Made by a program: the position numbers and the translations under genes. A stretch of 64,000 nt of DNA, taken from positions 620,001 through 684,000 of the forward strand of contig NZ_JAAVUP010000002.1 in the NCBI RefSeq assembly GCF_012163135.1, read 5' to 3'. Each line of letters opens with the position of its first letter. Position 1 is the first letter of the stretch. The DNA comes from Neoroseomonas oryzicola (GTDB lineage Bacteria; Pseudomonadota; Alphaproteobacteria; Acetobacterales; Acetobacteraceae). Below are positions 28,400-37,510 of this stretch, piece after piece. The notes beneath the pieces were generated by a model. It did not search any database and was not told the DNA's origin. It worked only from the letters and a program-made list of their open reading frames with translations.

Positions 28400-29962
28400 A
28401 TGCCGCAGACTACCGGACCTGAACCGCCCGTGCCCCTCCGTGCCGTCGTCCGCTCTGGCCAGTTCCTGGGCCAGGGCGGCGGTGCGGAGGGAGCGGAGCG
28501 GATCGCGGCTTTCATCACCGAGCCGTCGGCCGCCACCGCCCTCCAGGAGTGGTTCGGGCCACACCTTCCCTTGATGCTGCGCCATGACGGCAGCCCGGCG
28601 GGCCGCCGTCGCGCGATCGCGCGGCTCGAGGAGGCGGTGGACCGCGACATCGCGGCCCTCGATCGCATGATCGGGGTGCAACTCGACCGCGTGCTGCACC
28701 ACGACCGGCTGCGCCGCTTCGAAGGGTCGTGGCGCGGCGTCGCCTGGTTGCTCGACCGCGTGCCTTTCGGCTCGCGGATCAAGATCCGGCTGGTGACGGC
28801 GCGCTGGGCCGAGATCTGCCGCGACTTCGAGCGCTCGCTGGAATTCGACCAGTCCAACCTTTTCAAGATGATCTACGAGGGCGAGTTCGGGACGCCGGGC
28901 GGCGAACCCTTCGGCATGATCCTCGCCGACTATGAGATCCGGCATGCGCCGGGCCCGGGCAGCCCCACCGACGACGTGGCGGCGCTCGACGGGCTCTCGG
29001 CGGTCGCGGCGGCGGCCTTCGCCCCGGTCGTGATCGCGGCGCACCCCGCGCTGCTCGGCTTCGATGCCTGGACGGGCCTCGGCGCCGCGGCGGACCTGAC
29101 GGACGTGCTGAAGGCGAGCGACCGCAACCGCTGGCGGTCTCTCCAGGGGCGCGAGGATACGCGCTTCCTGTCGGTCGTCCTGCCGCGCGCCCTCGCCCGG
29201 TCGCCCTGGCCCGACGACGCGACGCGCGCCGACGGGTTCCGCTACCGCGAGCATGCCCCCGATTCGGGCGCGCGGGTCTGGATGAATGCGGGCTATGCGC
29301 TCGCCTCCGCGGCGATCCGCGCCTTCTCCCGGTCCTCCTGGCCGGCCGATGTGCGCGGCGCGGCCGTCTCGCGCGAGGCGATGGGCGGCGTGGTCGACGT
29401 CCTGCCGTCCGAGCGTCTGTCCGGCGACCCCCGTACCGGGCCGCTGCGCCCGCCGGTCGAGGTCGCGCTGACCGACGAGCAGGAACGCCAGGCGGTCGAG
29501 CACGGCCTGGTGCCCTTCATCGGGCTCGAATTGCTGCCGGAGGCGACCTTCGCCGCCGTCCCGTCGATCCATCGCCCGCCGCGCCAGACCGGCGAGACGG
29601 CGACGATCGCCAATGCGAATCAGCGCCTGTCGGCGCAGTTCAACGCGATGCTTTGCGTCAGCCGCTTCGCCCATTGCGTGAAGCTGATGGGGCGCGACAT
29701 GGTCGGGTCCTTCAAGACCCATGACGAAATCCAGAGGCGCCTGCAGAAATGGCTGCAGGGCTTCACCAACGTCTCCTCCGCCTCCGGCGACCAGGGGGCG
29801 AGGTACCCGCTGCGCGACGCGCGGGTCGAGGTGAAGGAAAAGCCCGGGCAACCGGGCGTCTTCGGCTGCATCATCCAGTTGCAGCCGCACTACCAGTTGG
29901 ACGAGGTGGGGGCGGCCTTCCGTCTCGTCACGGATCTCCAGGCGGCGAGGCAAGCAGCATGA
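28400..29962 (+). CDS. Second TssC-family sheath protein (ImpD-like)
   Basis: A 520-residue paralogue of the preceding TssC. It shares [59 protein letters not shown] and a C-terminal LQPHYQLDEV, with strong divergence elsewhere. A second TssC-type gene after tssC is known in Agrobacterium/Rhizobium-type imp clusters (ImpC and ImpD). Its role is not well established; it may form a mixed sheath or a terminal ring. Its stop overlaps the tagJ ATG (ATGA), so it is part of the operon. Confidence 0.9.
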   Translation: MPQTTGPEPPVPLRAVVRSGQFLGQGGGAEGAERIAAFITEPSAATALQEWFGPHLPLMLRHDGSPAGRRRAIARLEEAVDRDIAALDRMIGVQLDRVLHHDRLRRFEGSWRGVAWLLDRVPFGSRIKIRLVTARWAEICRDFERSLEFDQSNLFKMIYEGEFGTPGGEPFGMILADYEIRHAPGPGSPTDDVAALDGLSAVAAAAFAPVVIAAHPALLGFDAWTGLGAAADLTDVLKASDRNRWRSLQGREDTRFLSVVLPRALARSPWPDDATRADGFRYREHAPDSGARVWMNAGYALASAAIRAFSRSSWPADVRGAAVSREAMGGVVDVLPSERLSGDPRTGPLRPPVEVALTDEQERQAVEHGLVPFIGLELLPEATFAAVPSIHRPPRQTGETATIANANQRLSAQFNAMLCVSRFAHCVKLMGRDMVGSFKTHDEIQRRLQKWLQGFTNVSSASGDQGARYPLRDARVEVKEKPGQPGVFGCIIQLQPHYQLDEVGAAFRLVTDLQAARQAA

Positions 29963-30744
29963 GCACGGCAGGCGACGCATTCAAGGCGGGCGACATCGAA
30001 GGAGCGGTCGCCGCGGCGACGGCGGCGGTCAAGGCGGCCCCGCGCGAGCCGGGGCCGCGCTGGCTGCTGGCCGAGTTGCTCTGCTTCGCGGGGGAGTTCG
30101 AACGCGCCGACCGCGCGCTCGACGCGGTGATCGAGGACAACCCCTCGCCGACCGTGATGGAATTCCGCCAGTTGATCCGCGGCGAGGTGGTGCGCCGGCA
30201 AGTCCTGCTGGAAGGCCGCGTGCCGAAGTTCCAGGGCGAGGACCCGACGGACGCGCAGAAGGCGGCGGCCCAGGCCGTCACCCTGCTGCGCGCTGGCGAC
30301 AAGGCCGGCGCCGCCGCCTCCTCGGCCGAGGTCGAGGCCCTTCGCCCGCGCGTGCCGGGGAAGATCGACGGCGTCGCCTTCGACGATTTCCGCGACGCGG
30401 ACGATGTCTTCGCCGCGATGATCGAGGTGATCACCGCCGGCGGCGAGTATATGTGGGTGCCGACCGAGCGGCTGCGCATGCTGTCCTTCGACGCGCCCAA
30501 GCGGCCGCGGGACCTGTTCTGGCGCCGCTGCACCATCGAGATGAAGGACGGCCAGGAAGGCGTGGTCTACGTGCCGACGATCTACGGCTGGACGGCGAAG
30601 GACATGCCGAACCCGCTGCGCCTCGGGCGGGGGACCGAATGGCAGGACGAGGGCGGCCTCGTCCGTGGCCTCGGCCTGCGGGAATTCCTGGTCGGCGAGG
30701 ATTCGAAGTCGCTGGCCGAGCTCGAAGAGATCGCCTTCGACTGA
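29959..30744 (+). CDS. tagJ: T6SS accessory protein TagJ (ImpE)
   Basis: A 261-residue ImpE/TagJ protein. A short TPR-like N-terminal half (AGDIEGAVAAATAAVKAAPREPGPRWLLAELL) is followed by the conserved ImpE block with DFRDADD, E-Y-M-W-V-P, RPRDLFWRR and V-Y-V-P. TagJ binds the sheath and is proposed to help ClpV act. It starts at ATG 29959 within an ATGA overlap with the second tssC gene, and tssE follows 16 bases later. Confidence 0.93.
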   Translation: MSTAGDAFKAGDIEGAVAAATAAVKAAPREPGPRWLLAELLCFAGEFERADRALDAVIEDNPSPTVMEFRQLIRGEVVRRQVLLEGRVPKFQGEDPTDAQKAAAQAVTLLRAGDKAGAAASSAEVEALRPRVPGKIDGVAFDDFRDADDVFAAMIEVITAGGEYMWVPTERLRMLSFDAPKRPRDLFWRRCTIEMKDGQEGVVYVPTIYGWTAKDMPNPLRLGRGTEWQDEGGLVRGLGLREFLVGEDSKSLAELEEIAFD

Positions 30745-30760
30745 GGCACGCCACCGGGCC

Positions 30761-31255
30761 ATGAGCGACACACGCACCAGTCCGCGGATCCGCCTGCCGC
30801 TGCTCGATCGGCTGATCGACGCCGATCCGGACAGCCCGCGCGAGCCGCCGCTGTCGCAGTCGCTCGCCATCGAGCAGCTGCGCCTCGCGGTCCGCCGCGA
30901 CCTCGAGGCGCTGCTGAACGCGCGGCGGCGCCGGCTGCCGCCCGAACCGGGGCTGACCGAGCTCGTGCTCTCCCCGATCGGCTACGGCGTGCCCGACCCG
31001 ACTGCGGGCTCCTTCACCGAGGAGGAGCGGCGCACGGCCATCTCGCGCGAGATCCAGGCGACCATCGCGCGCTTCGAACCGCGGCTGACCAACATCAAGG
31101 TGCAGCTCCGCAAGGACGAGCGCGACGCCGTCGACCGCGTGCTGCGCCTCAGGATCGAGGCGATCCTCAGGACCGACCCGGTGCCCGAGCAGATCTCCTT
31201 CGAGACGCTGGTGCGTCCGACGACGCTTGACGTCGCGGTGAACGAAGGCAGGTAG
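30761..31255 (+). CDS. tssE: T6SS baseplate protein TssE (gp25-like)
   Basis: A 164-residue TssE with the gp25-lysozyme-like fold: LPLLDRLIDADP, AVRRDLEALLNARRR (the conserved E-x-L-L-N motif), SPIGYGVPD and ETLVRPTTLDVAV. It sits in the baseplate wedge with TssF and TssG. ATG 30761 follows tagJ by 16 bases; tssF begins 4 bases after its stop. Confidence 0.93.
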   Translation: MSDTRTSPRIRLPLLDRLIDADPDSPREPPLSQSLAIEQLRLAVRRDLEALLNARRRRLPPEPGLTELVLSPIGYGVPDPTAGSFTEEERRTAISREIQATIARFEPRLTNIKVQLRKDERDAVDRVLRLRIEAILRTDPVPEQISFETLVRPTTLDVAVNEGR

Positions 31256-31259
31256 GGCC

Positions 31260-33086
31260 ATGTCCGAAAGCCTGCTGCCCTACTACAACCGGGAACTCGC
31301 CGCGATCCGCAAGGCCGCGGGCGAATTCGCCGACGCCTACCCCAAGGTCGCCGCGCGGCTGCGCGTGACGCCCGAGGCGGTGGACGACCCTTATGTCGAG
31401 CGCCTGCTCGAAGGCGTCGCCTTCCTCGCCGCGCGGGTCCAGCAGCGCCTTGACGACGAGCTGCCCGAGTTCAGCGAGACGCTGCTCGAGATGCTCTCGC
31501 CGCACCTGCTCGCGCCGGTGCCGTCCATGACCACGCTGAAGCTCAGCCCGCCGCCCGACGCCACGGGACCGGTGCGCGTGCCGCGCGGCCTGATGCTCGA
31601 GACGGACCCGGTGCGCGGGGAGCCGGTTCGCTTCACCACCTGCCACGACGTCACCATCTGGCCGGTCACGATCGAATCGGCGCGCCTGTCGGGCCAGCCC
31701 ATCGCGGCGCCGGCGAACAACCGGGTCCAGGGGGCCATGGCCTGCCTGCGCCTGGTGCTGCGGACCACGGCGCCCGACCTGCAATTCGCCAAGGTCGGCC
31801 TCGACCGGCTGCGGCTGCACCTGCGCGGCGTGGGCGCGATGCCGGCGCTGCTGCACGAGCTGCTCTGCACCTCGACCCTCGGCCTCGCCGTGGCCGACGG
31901 GCCCGCCGATCCGAAGCCGACCCTGCTCGGCCCCGAATGCCTGCAGCCGGCCGGCTACGACCAGAACGAGGCCGCGCTGCCCTGGCCGCGCAGGGCCTTC
32001 GCCGGCTACCGGATGCTGACCGAGTGGTTCGCCTTCCCGGAGAAGTTCCTCTACATCGACCTCACCGGCCTCGAGGCCCGCACCCTGTCGCAGGATAGCG
32101 GGAAGATCGAGATCTTCATCTACCTCTCCCGCGCCATGCCGGAACTCGAGCGCACCCTCGCGGCCGAGAACCTCGCGCTTGGCTGCACGCCGGCGATCAA
32201 CATCTTCCCCCATCGCTGCGAGCCCATCTCGCTCGACGGCACCCAGTCCGAATGGATGGTGGTGCCCGATGCGCGCCGGCCGACCGCGCTCGAGATCTAC
32301 GCCATCGAGCAGGTGCGCGAGAGCCGCCCCGACGGCCAGCGCCGCCCCGTCCTGCCCTTCTACCGCCTCGGCCGTGAGGAGGAGGACGCCGATGAGGTCG
32401 CGGCGGCGAACTACGTCACCTTCCGCCGCGGCGCGACGCCGCCCATCACCGGCACCCAGACCTGGATCGAGTTGCGCGACACGGCCTTCGACCCGCTGCG
32501 CCCGCCCGAGGGCGTGCTGACGATCGAGGCGCTGTGCTGCAACCGTGACCTGCCGGTGCTGCTGCCCTTCGGGGCCGGCCAGCCGCGGCTGCGCGTGTCG
32601 CAGGGCGGCATGCCGCTCGCGGGCGTGGACTGCCTGTCTCCGCCCACGCCGACGCTGCGGCCCGGGCTGAACGACCGCGGTGCCTGGCGGCTCATTTCCC
32701 ACCTCGCGCTCAACCACCTGTCGGTGACCGGGGGCGAGAACGGCGCGGCCGCGCTGCGCGAGATCCTGCGCCTGCACGACCTGCGCGACACGGCCGAGAC
32801 ACGCTCGGCGCTCGCCGCCCTCGTCTCGGTCGACACGCGCCCCGGCGTCGCGCGGCTGCCCGGCGGGCGGGCAGGGGCCTTCGCGCGCGGCCTCGACGTG
32901 ACGCTCACCTTCGACCAGCAGGCGTGGGTGTCGGCCGGGCTCTATCCGCTCGCGCAGGTGCTGGAACGCTTCCTGGCGCTGCAGGTGTCGGTCAACGCCT
33001 TCTCGCGCACCATGGTCGCGCTGCGCGGGCGCCCCGGCGTGGTGGCCCGCTTCGCCCCGCGCAGCGGCACGCGGACCCTGTTGTGA
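31260..33086 (+). CDS. tssF: T6SS baseplate protein TssF
   Basis: A 608-residue TssF (ImpG/VasA). The start ESLLPYYNRELAAIRKAAGEFA and the following P-K-V-A-A-R-L, DPYVERLLEG and FLAARVQQRLDDELPEF segments are strongly diagnostic. Length is normal. TssF2-TssG-TssE form baseplate wedges bound by TssK. The stop overlaps the tssG GTG start (GTGA). Confidence 0.96.
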   Translation: MSESLLPYYNRELAAIRKAAGEFADAYPKVAARLRVTPEAVDDPYVERLLEGVAFLAARVQQRLDDELPEFSETLLEMLSPHLLAPVPSMTTLKLSPPPDATGPVRVPRGLMLETDPVRGEPVRFTTCHDVTIWPVTIESARLSGQPIAAPANNRVQGAMACLRLVLRTTAPDLQFAKVGLDRLRLHLRGVGAMPALLHELLCTSTLGLAVADGPADPKPTLLGPECLQPAGYDQNEAALPWPRRAFAGYRMLTEWFAFPEKFLYIDLTGLEARTLSQDSGKIEIFIYLSRAMPELERTLAAENLALGCTPAINIFPHRCEPISLDGTQSEWMVVPDARRPTALEIYAIEQVRESRPDGQRRPVLPFYRLGREEEDADEVAAANYVTFRRGATPPITGTQTWIELRDTAFDPLRPPEGVLTIEALCCNRDLPVLLPFGAGQPRLRVSQGGMPLAGVDCLSPPTPTLRPGLNDRGAWRLISHLALNHLSVTGGENGAAALREILRLHDLRDTAETRSALAALVSVDTRPGVARLPGGRAGAFARGLDVTLTFDQQAWVSAGLYPLAQVLERFLALQVSVNAFSRTMVALRGRPGVVARFAPRSGTRTLL

Positions 33087-34282
33087 GCAACCCCGGCACA
33101 CCCCTGCCGTCGCTCGAGGACCTCGCCGTCGCCGCGCCGGCCGACCCGCCGCCGCAGCCGGAACCGCCGATCTCCGAGCCGCCGGTCCCCGAGGCGTCGG
33201 CCGAGCCGCCGCCCGAACCGCCGCCGGTGCTGCCGGACCTCGAGGCGCTGTCGGTCGCGACCGAGGAGGAAGCGGCCGCTGCCCGCCCGCCGCCGGAACC
33301 GCCCGCCTCACCCTCGCTGAACCCGGTCCCGCCGGTGGACCGGCTGCGGCGCGACCCGTCGCGCTTCGACCTCGACCAGGCCTTCGCGGTCGCCATCGCT
33401 GCCTCCCGCGGCAATTCCGACGCGCCGGAGGAACTTCGCCTGCGCAGCGCCGCGCGGCTGTCGATGCCCGCCGGCCCGGTGGTGGGGGCGAAGCCGGAGG
33501 ACGGGGAACTCACCCTTGGCACCTTCGGCCTGATCGGCGCGGGCGGCGTGCTGCCGCGCCACCACACGGCGCTGGTCGCGGCCGAGCAACGCAAGCGCTC
33601 GACCGCGCTGCACGCCTTCCTCGACATGCTGGCGCGGCGCGCAGTCGGCCTCTACGCCAAGGCCGGCGCGAAATACCGCCCGACGCGCAACGCCGAACCG
33701 ACAGCGCGCGCCCTGTCCGCCACGATCGGCATGGGCACGCCCTTCCACGAAGGGCGCATGAAGGTCCCGCCGGAGGACCTGCTCTTCCACGCCGGCAACC
33801 TCGCCTCCCGCACCCGCAGCGCCGAGCGCCTGCGCGCCATGCTGGAGGCCGAGACCGGCCGGCGCGTCGAGATCGAGGAATTCGCCGGCGGCTACATCCG
33901 CCTGCCCGCCGCCGAGCAGACGCGCATGCCGCGCGGCCGCGGCCCCGTGCAGCACGCCGCCCTCGGCGTCTCGGCGGTCGCCGGCGCGCAGGTTTGGGAC
34001 CCGCATGCGCGCTTCATCATCCGCTTCGGCCCACTGACGCGGCAGGAGTTCGAGGCGCTGCTGCCCGGAACGCCGGCCTGGCTGACGGTGACGCAGCTCG
34101 CCCGGCTGTTCGTCGGGCCCGACACCTCCTTCGCCGTGAACCTGGTGCTGAAGAAGGATGAGGTGCCCCCCGCCCGCGCCGGCGGTGGCGCGCGCCTTGG
34201 CTGGTCGAGCTGGAGCGGCACCTCGCGGGCCCGCACGGCGGATGCGCGCGACGCCGTCTTCGAACCGCGGGAGGTCGTTTGA
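33083..34282 (+). CDS. tssG: T6SS baseplate protein TssG with Pro-rich N-terminal extension
   Basis: A 399-residue TssG (ImpH/VasB). The family core begins near residue 95 with RRDPSRFDLDQAFAVA and continues with GLIGAGGVLPRHHTALV and GRRVEIEEFAGGY. The first ~90 residues are a Pro/Glu-rich extension not seen in most TssG proteins, likely disordered. The GTG at 33083 overlaps the tssF stop and is the natural coupled start; a later start near the core cannot be excluded. It is the last core T6SS gene of this operon. Confidence 0.9.
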   Translation: MSNPGTPLPSLEDLAVAAPADPPPQPEPPISEPPVPEASAEPPPEPPPVLPDLEALSVATEEEAAAARPPPEPPASPSLNPVPPVDRLRRDPSRFDLDQAFAVAIAASRGNSDAPEELRLRSAARLSMPAGPVVGAKPEDGELTLGTFGLIGAGGVLPRHHTALVAAEQRKRSTALHAFLDMLARRAVGLYAKAGAKYRPTRNAEPTARALSATIGMGTPFHEGRMKVPPEDLLFHAGNLASRTRSAERLRAMLEAETGRRVEIEEFAGGYIRLPAAEQTRMPRGRGPVQHAALGVSAVAGAQVWDPHARFIIRFGPLTRQEFEALLPGTPAWLTVTQLARLFVGPDTSFAVNLVLKKDEVPPARAGGGARLGWSSWSGTSRARTADARDAVFEPREVV

Positions 34283-34333
34283 CCTCTCGCGCCCGCCTTT
34301 CCCGCGCCGGGCGGCGCCACTGAGGAGCCTGCC

Positions 34334-35836
34334 TTGTCCGACGCCAAGACGCGCTATGGCGCGGCCGACATCCGCTACGTCGCGGCCTTCAATCCCGACA
34401 TCTCCCCCGCGCGCGTGCAGGTCGCCCTCGCACTGCACGATACGGTGTGGAACCCGCCGGACCGGGAACGGCTCACCTTCCTCGACATCGGCTGCGGCCG
34501 CGGGCTCACCTCCTGCATGCTGGCCGCGGCCAATCCGGGATGGGAGGTGGTCGGTCTCGACCTGCAGCCGGTTCACATCGCCGAAGCGCGCGAGATCGCC
34601 GCCGAGGCGGGCCTCGACAACGCCCGCTTCATCGAGGCCGACCTCGCCGAGCTGGACGAGGAAGCGAGCGCGGCGCTGCTGCCCGAGGTCGACATCGTCA
34701 TCTGCAACGGCGTCTGGACCTGGGTACCGGATCCTGTGCGCCAGGGCATCGTCACCCTGTTGAAGTCCCGCCTGCGCGCCGGCGGCGTCGTGCTCATGGG
34801 CTACAATTCCCTGCCGGCCTTCGCGGACTGCATCGTCCTGCAGCGCATCCTGCGCGAGGTGGCGGAGGGCGTGGCCGGCGGCGAGGCGGAGAAGGGCGCC
34901 GCGGCGCTCGCGGTACTCGAACAGCTGCGCGAGTCCGGCTCGCCGCACCTGCCGCACCCCAAGGTGCTGAGCCACATCATCGCTGCGGGACGGAGCGCGC
35001 CGGCCTACATGGCCCACGAATGGTTCACGCCCTTCTGGCGGCCGGTGTTCCATGCGGAGCTGGCGCATGATCTGGCGGCCGCGCGGCTCGACTATGGCGG
35101 GCCGGCGCGGCCGGCGGCGAACCTGCTGCACCTGAACCTCGACCGGGAGCGCCGCGAAGCCTTGGCGCAGCTTCCCGCGACGATGGATCCGGAGACGATC
35201 GGGGATGCCTTTCTCGAACGGCGCTTCCGGTCGGACCTCTTCATCCGCGGCCGCCGCCCCGGCGGGCGGCAGGCACTGGGCGATATCCGCTTCGCGCTCG
35301 GCGTGAACCCTGAACACGCCGTGATGCGTATCGGGACGCAGACTGGCGTGGCCAATTTCGGGGAGGCGGCGGAGCAGGCGATCCTCGGCGCGCTGGCGGC
35401 CGGGCCGCAGCGGGTGCGTGACCTCGCCGCGCTTCCGGCCTGCGCGGGCCTGACCGAGGCCGATGTCGCGCTGATGCTGCTCGATACCTTCACCGCCCAT
35501 CCGCTCTGGCGCGACGTCCCGAACGACCCCGCCTTCGCGGCGCGTGCGGCACGCTGCAACCACGTCATCGCCCGTCGCCTCGGACGCGAGGCCTTCGCCA
35601 GCAAGGCGCCGCTCGGCGCCGTCGTGCCGGCCCTCGGCAGTGCCCTGGTCCTCGGCATGTCGGATCTCGCGATCATTGCGGCCATCCAGGGGGGCGTGCC
35701 GGCGGAACGCGACGCGCTGGCCCGGCGGCTGACGCCGCGGCGCGACGACCCCGAGGCCGTCGCGACGGTGCGCGAGGCGGTGGGGGCGACGCTGACCCAT
35801 CATCTCGGCGCCTGGCGCGCCCTCGGCGTGGTCTGA
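34334..35836 (+). CDS. Class I SAM methyltransferase with regulatory domain, copy 1
   Basis: A 500-residue protein. Residues about 45-160 are a Rossmann methyltransferase: motif I LDIGCGRGLTS (50-60), acidic strand VVGLDLQPVHIAEA, EADLAELDEE and IVICNGVWTWV. The remaining ~300 residues resemble the methyltransferase regulatory domain of bacterial protein-lysine methyltransferases such as the rickettsial PKMTs. Start is TTG 34334 after GAGGAG. It lies 51 bases after tssG and is followed by a paralogue of identical length. The substrate is unknown; a T6SS or surface protein is an inference from context. Confidence 0.8.
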   Translation: MSDAKTRYGAADIRYVAAFNPDISPARVQVALALHDTVWNPPDRERLTFLDIGCGRGLTSCMLAAANPGWEVVGLDLQPVHIAEAREIAAEAGLDNARFIEADLAELDEEASAALLPEVDIVICNGVWTWVPDPVRQGIVTLLKSRLRAGGVVLMGYNSLPAFADCIVLQRILREVAEGVAGGEAEKGAAALAVLEQLRESGSPHLPHPKVLSHIIAAGRSAPAYMAHEWFTPFWRPVFHAELAHDLAAARLDYGGPARPAANLLHLNLDRERREALAQLPATMDPETIGDAFLERRFRSDLFIRGRRPGGRQALGDIRFALGVNPEHAVMRIGTQTGVANFGEAAEQAILGALAAGPQRVRDLAALPACAGLTEADVALMLLDTFTAHPLWRDVPNDPAFAARAARCNHVIARRLGREAFASKAPLGAVVPALGSALVLGMSDLAIIAAIQGGVPAERDALARRLTPRRDDPEAVATVREAVGATLTHHLGAWRALGVV

Positions 35837-35866
35837 GGCGATGCGCGGCAGGCAGGGAGCCCCGAC

Positions 35867-37369
35867 GTGACCCACGCAACCGCCCGCTACGGTGCCGCCC
35901 ATGTCCGCGGCATGGTCGATTTCGAGTCCGCCGCCTCGCCGGCACGGCTGCACCTCGCGCTGGCCATCGCGGACACCGACTGGGAACCTCGCGACCGCGA
36001 CCGGCTGACCGTGCTCGACATCGGCTGCGGGCGTGGCACCACGGCTCTTCTGCTCGCCGCGGCCAATCCGGGCTGGGACGTCATCGGGCTGGATCTGCAG
36101 CCGGCGCATGTGGCGGAAGCGCGGGAGATCGCGGCCGAGGCAGGCCTTTCGAACCTGCGCGTGATCGAGGCGGACCTCGCCGGGTTCGACGAGGCGTGCG
36201 CCGCCCGGCTGCTGCCCGAGGTCGACATCGTGATCTGCCGCGGCGTCTGGACGTCGGTGCCGGACGTGGTGCGGCAGGGGATCGTCGCGCTGCTCAAGTC
36301 CCGCCTGCGGCCCGGCGGCCTGGTGCTGATGGGCTACAACGCGCTGCCGGGCTCCTCCGGCGCGATCGTGCTGCAGCGCCTGCTGCATGAGGCGGCGCGC
36401 GGCATGCCGGGCACCGAGCCGGAACGCAGCCGCCGCGCGCTCGCCGTCCTTCAGCAGCTGCGCGAGATCGGCTCGCCCTACCTGCCGCCGCCCAAGGTGC
36501 TCGACGGCATCATCGGGCTGGGCAACGCCTCGCCGGCCTACATGGCGCATGAATGGTTCACCGGATTCTGGCGGCCGGTCTTCCACGCCGACCTAGCGAA
36601 GGACCTCTCCGCCGCGCGGCTCGAATTCGGCGGTCCGGCGTGGGCCTCGGCCGGCATGGCGGACCTTCAGTTGCGCCCGCAGCAGCAGCAGATCCGCAAG
36701 AACCTGCCGGAGTGGATGCATCCGGAGACGACCTACGACCTCTTCCTCGAGCGCCGCGTCCGTACCGACATCTTCGTGCGCGGGCGGCGGCCGGGGGGGC
36801 GGCGGCGGCTGGGGGAGATCCGCTTCGCCATGGCCGGCAATCCCGACCATGCGACGATGCGCCTGCCCACCCAGGCCGGCCAGGCGGCCCTGCCCGAGCC
36901 GCAGCAACGCACGCTGCTCGAGGCGCTGGCCCGCGGGCCGAGGACGCTCGCCGAACTTGCCGCCCTGCCTGGCATCGAGGACCTGACGCTACCCGACATC
37001 GCGGTGATGCTGGCCGACACCAACACGGCACTGCCGCTGTGGCGGGACCCGTCGAACGATACGGCCATGTCCGCGCGTGCGGCCCGCTGCAATGCGGCTC
37101 TGGTGCGGCACTTCGCGGTGGAGGCTTCGGCCGCCAATTCCCCGCTCGGCGCCGTCTGCGAAGCGTTCGGCAGCGCCTTCCCGATCTCGGGCACCAACCT
37201 TGCCATCGTCGTCGCGCTGCAATCGGGCGTGCCGGCGGATCCGGACCTCCTGGCGCGCGACCTCGCGCCCGATCTGGAGAATGCGGAGACGCTCGCGGCG
37301 CTGCGGAAGGAGATCGACAGGACCCTCGCGCTCTATCTCGGCGCTTGGCGGGCCCTCGGCGTCGTATGA
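35867..37369 (+). CDS. Class I SAM methyltransferase with regulatory domain, copy 2
   Basis: A 500-residue paralogue of the preceding gene, alignable without gaps over much of its length: TARYGAAHVRGMVDFES, LDIGCGRGTTA at 50-60, GLDLQPAHVAEAREIAAEAGL, LLPEVDIVICRGVWTSVPD, RRPGGRRRLGEIRFA, and the same ending YLGAWRALGVV. Start is GTG 35867, 30 bases after copy 1. The tandem pair arose by duplication, and both keep an intact SAM motif, so both are probably active. Targets unknown. Confidence 0.8.
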   Translation: MTHATARYGAAHVRGMVDFESAASPARLHLALAIADTDWEPRDRDRLTVLDIGCGRGTTALLLAAANPGWDVIGLDLQPAHVAEAREIAAEAGLSNLRVIEADLAGFDEACAARLLPEVDIVICRGVWTSVPDVVRQGIVALLKSRLRPGGLVLMGYNALPGSSGAIVLQRLLHEAARGMPGTEPERSRRALAVLQQLREIGSPYLPPPKVLDGIIGLGNASPAYMAHEWFTGFWRPVFHADLAKDLSAARLEFGGPAWASAGMADLQLRPQQQQIRKNLPEWMHPETTYDLFLERRVRTDIFVRGRRPGGRRRLGEIRFAMAGNPDHATMRLPTQAGQAALPEPQQRTLLEALARGPRTLAELAALPGIEDLTLPDIAVMLADTNTALPLWRDPSNDTAMSARAARCNAALVRHFAVEASAANSPLGAVCEAFGSAFPISGTNLAIVVALQSGVPADPDLLARDLAPDLENAETLAALRKEIDRTLALYLGAWRALGVV

Positions 37370-37446
37370 CCGGGCGGCCCGTCGAGGAGATCGCCGTACT
37401 GCTCGCGCGCCACGGCGATGCGTGGCGTGATATCGTCCAACTGTGA
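37366..37446 (+). CDS. Possible 26-residue small protein
   Basis: A short frame (MTGRPVEEIAVLLARHGDAW, then RDIVQL) starts at an ATGA overlap with the second methyltransferase stop. It could form one amphipathic helix. It is too short to judge from codon use, and I do not recognise it. It may be a coupled small protein or only chance readthrough of the frame. Confidence 0.22.
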   Translation: MTGRPVEEIAVLLARHGDAWRDIVQL

Positions 37447-37510
37447 ACCGCTTCGGATGCGCACCCCACGCACCCGTGATACCCATAACGTCATCGAAGG
37501 AGGGATCACC

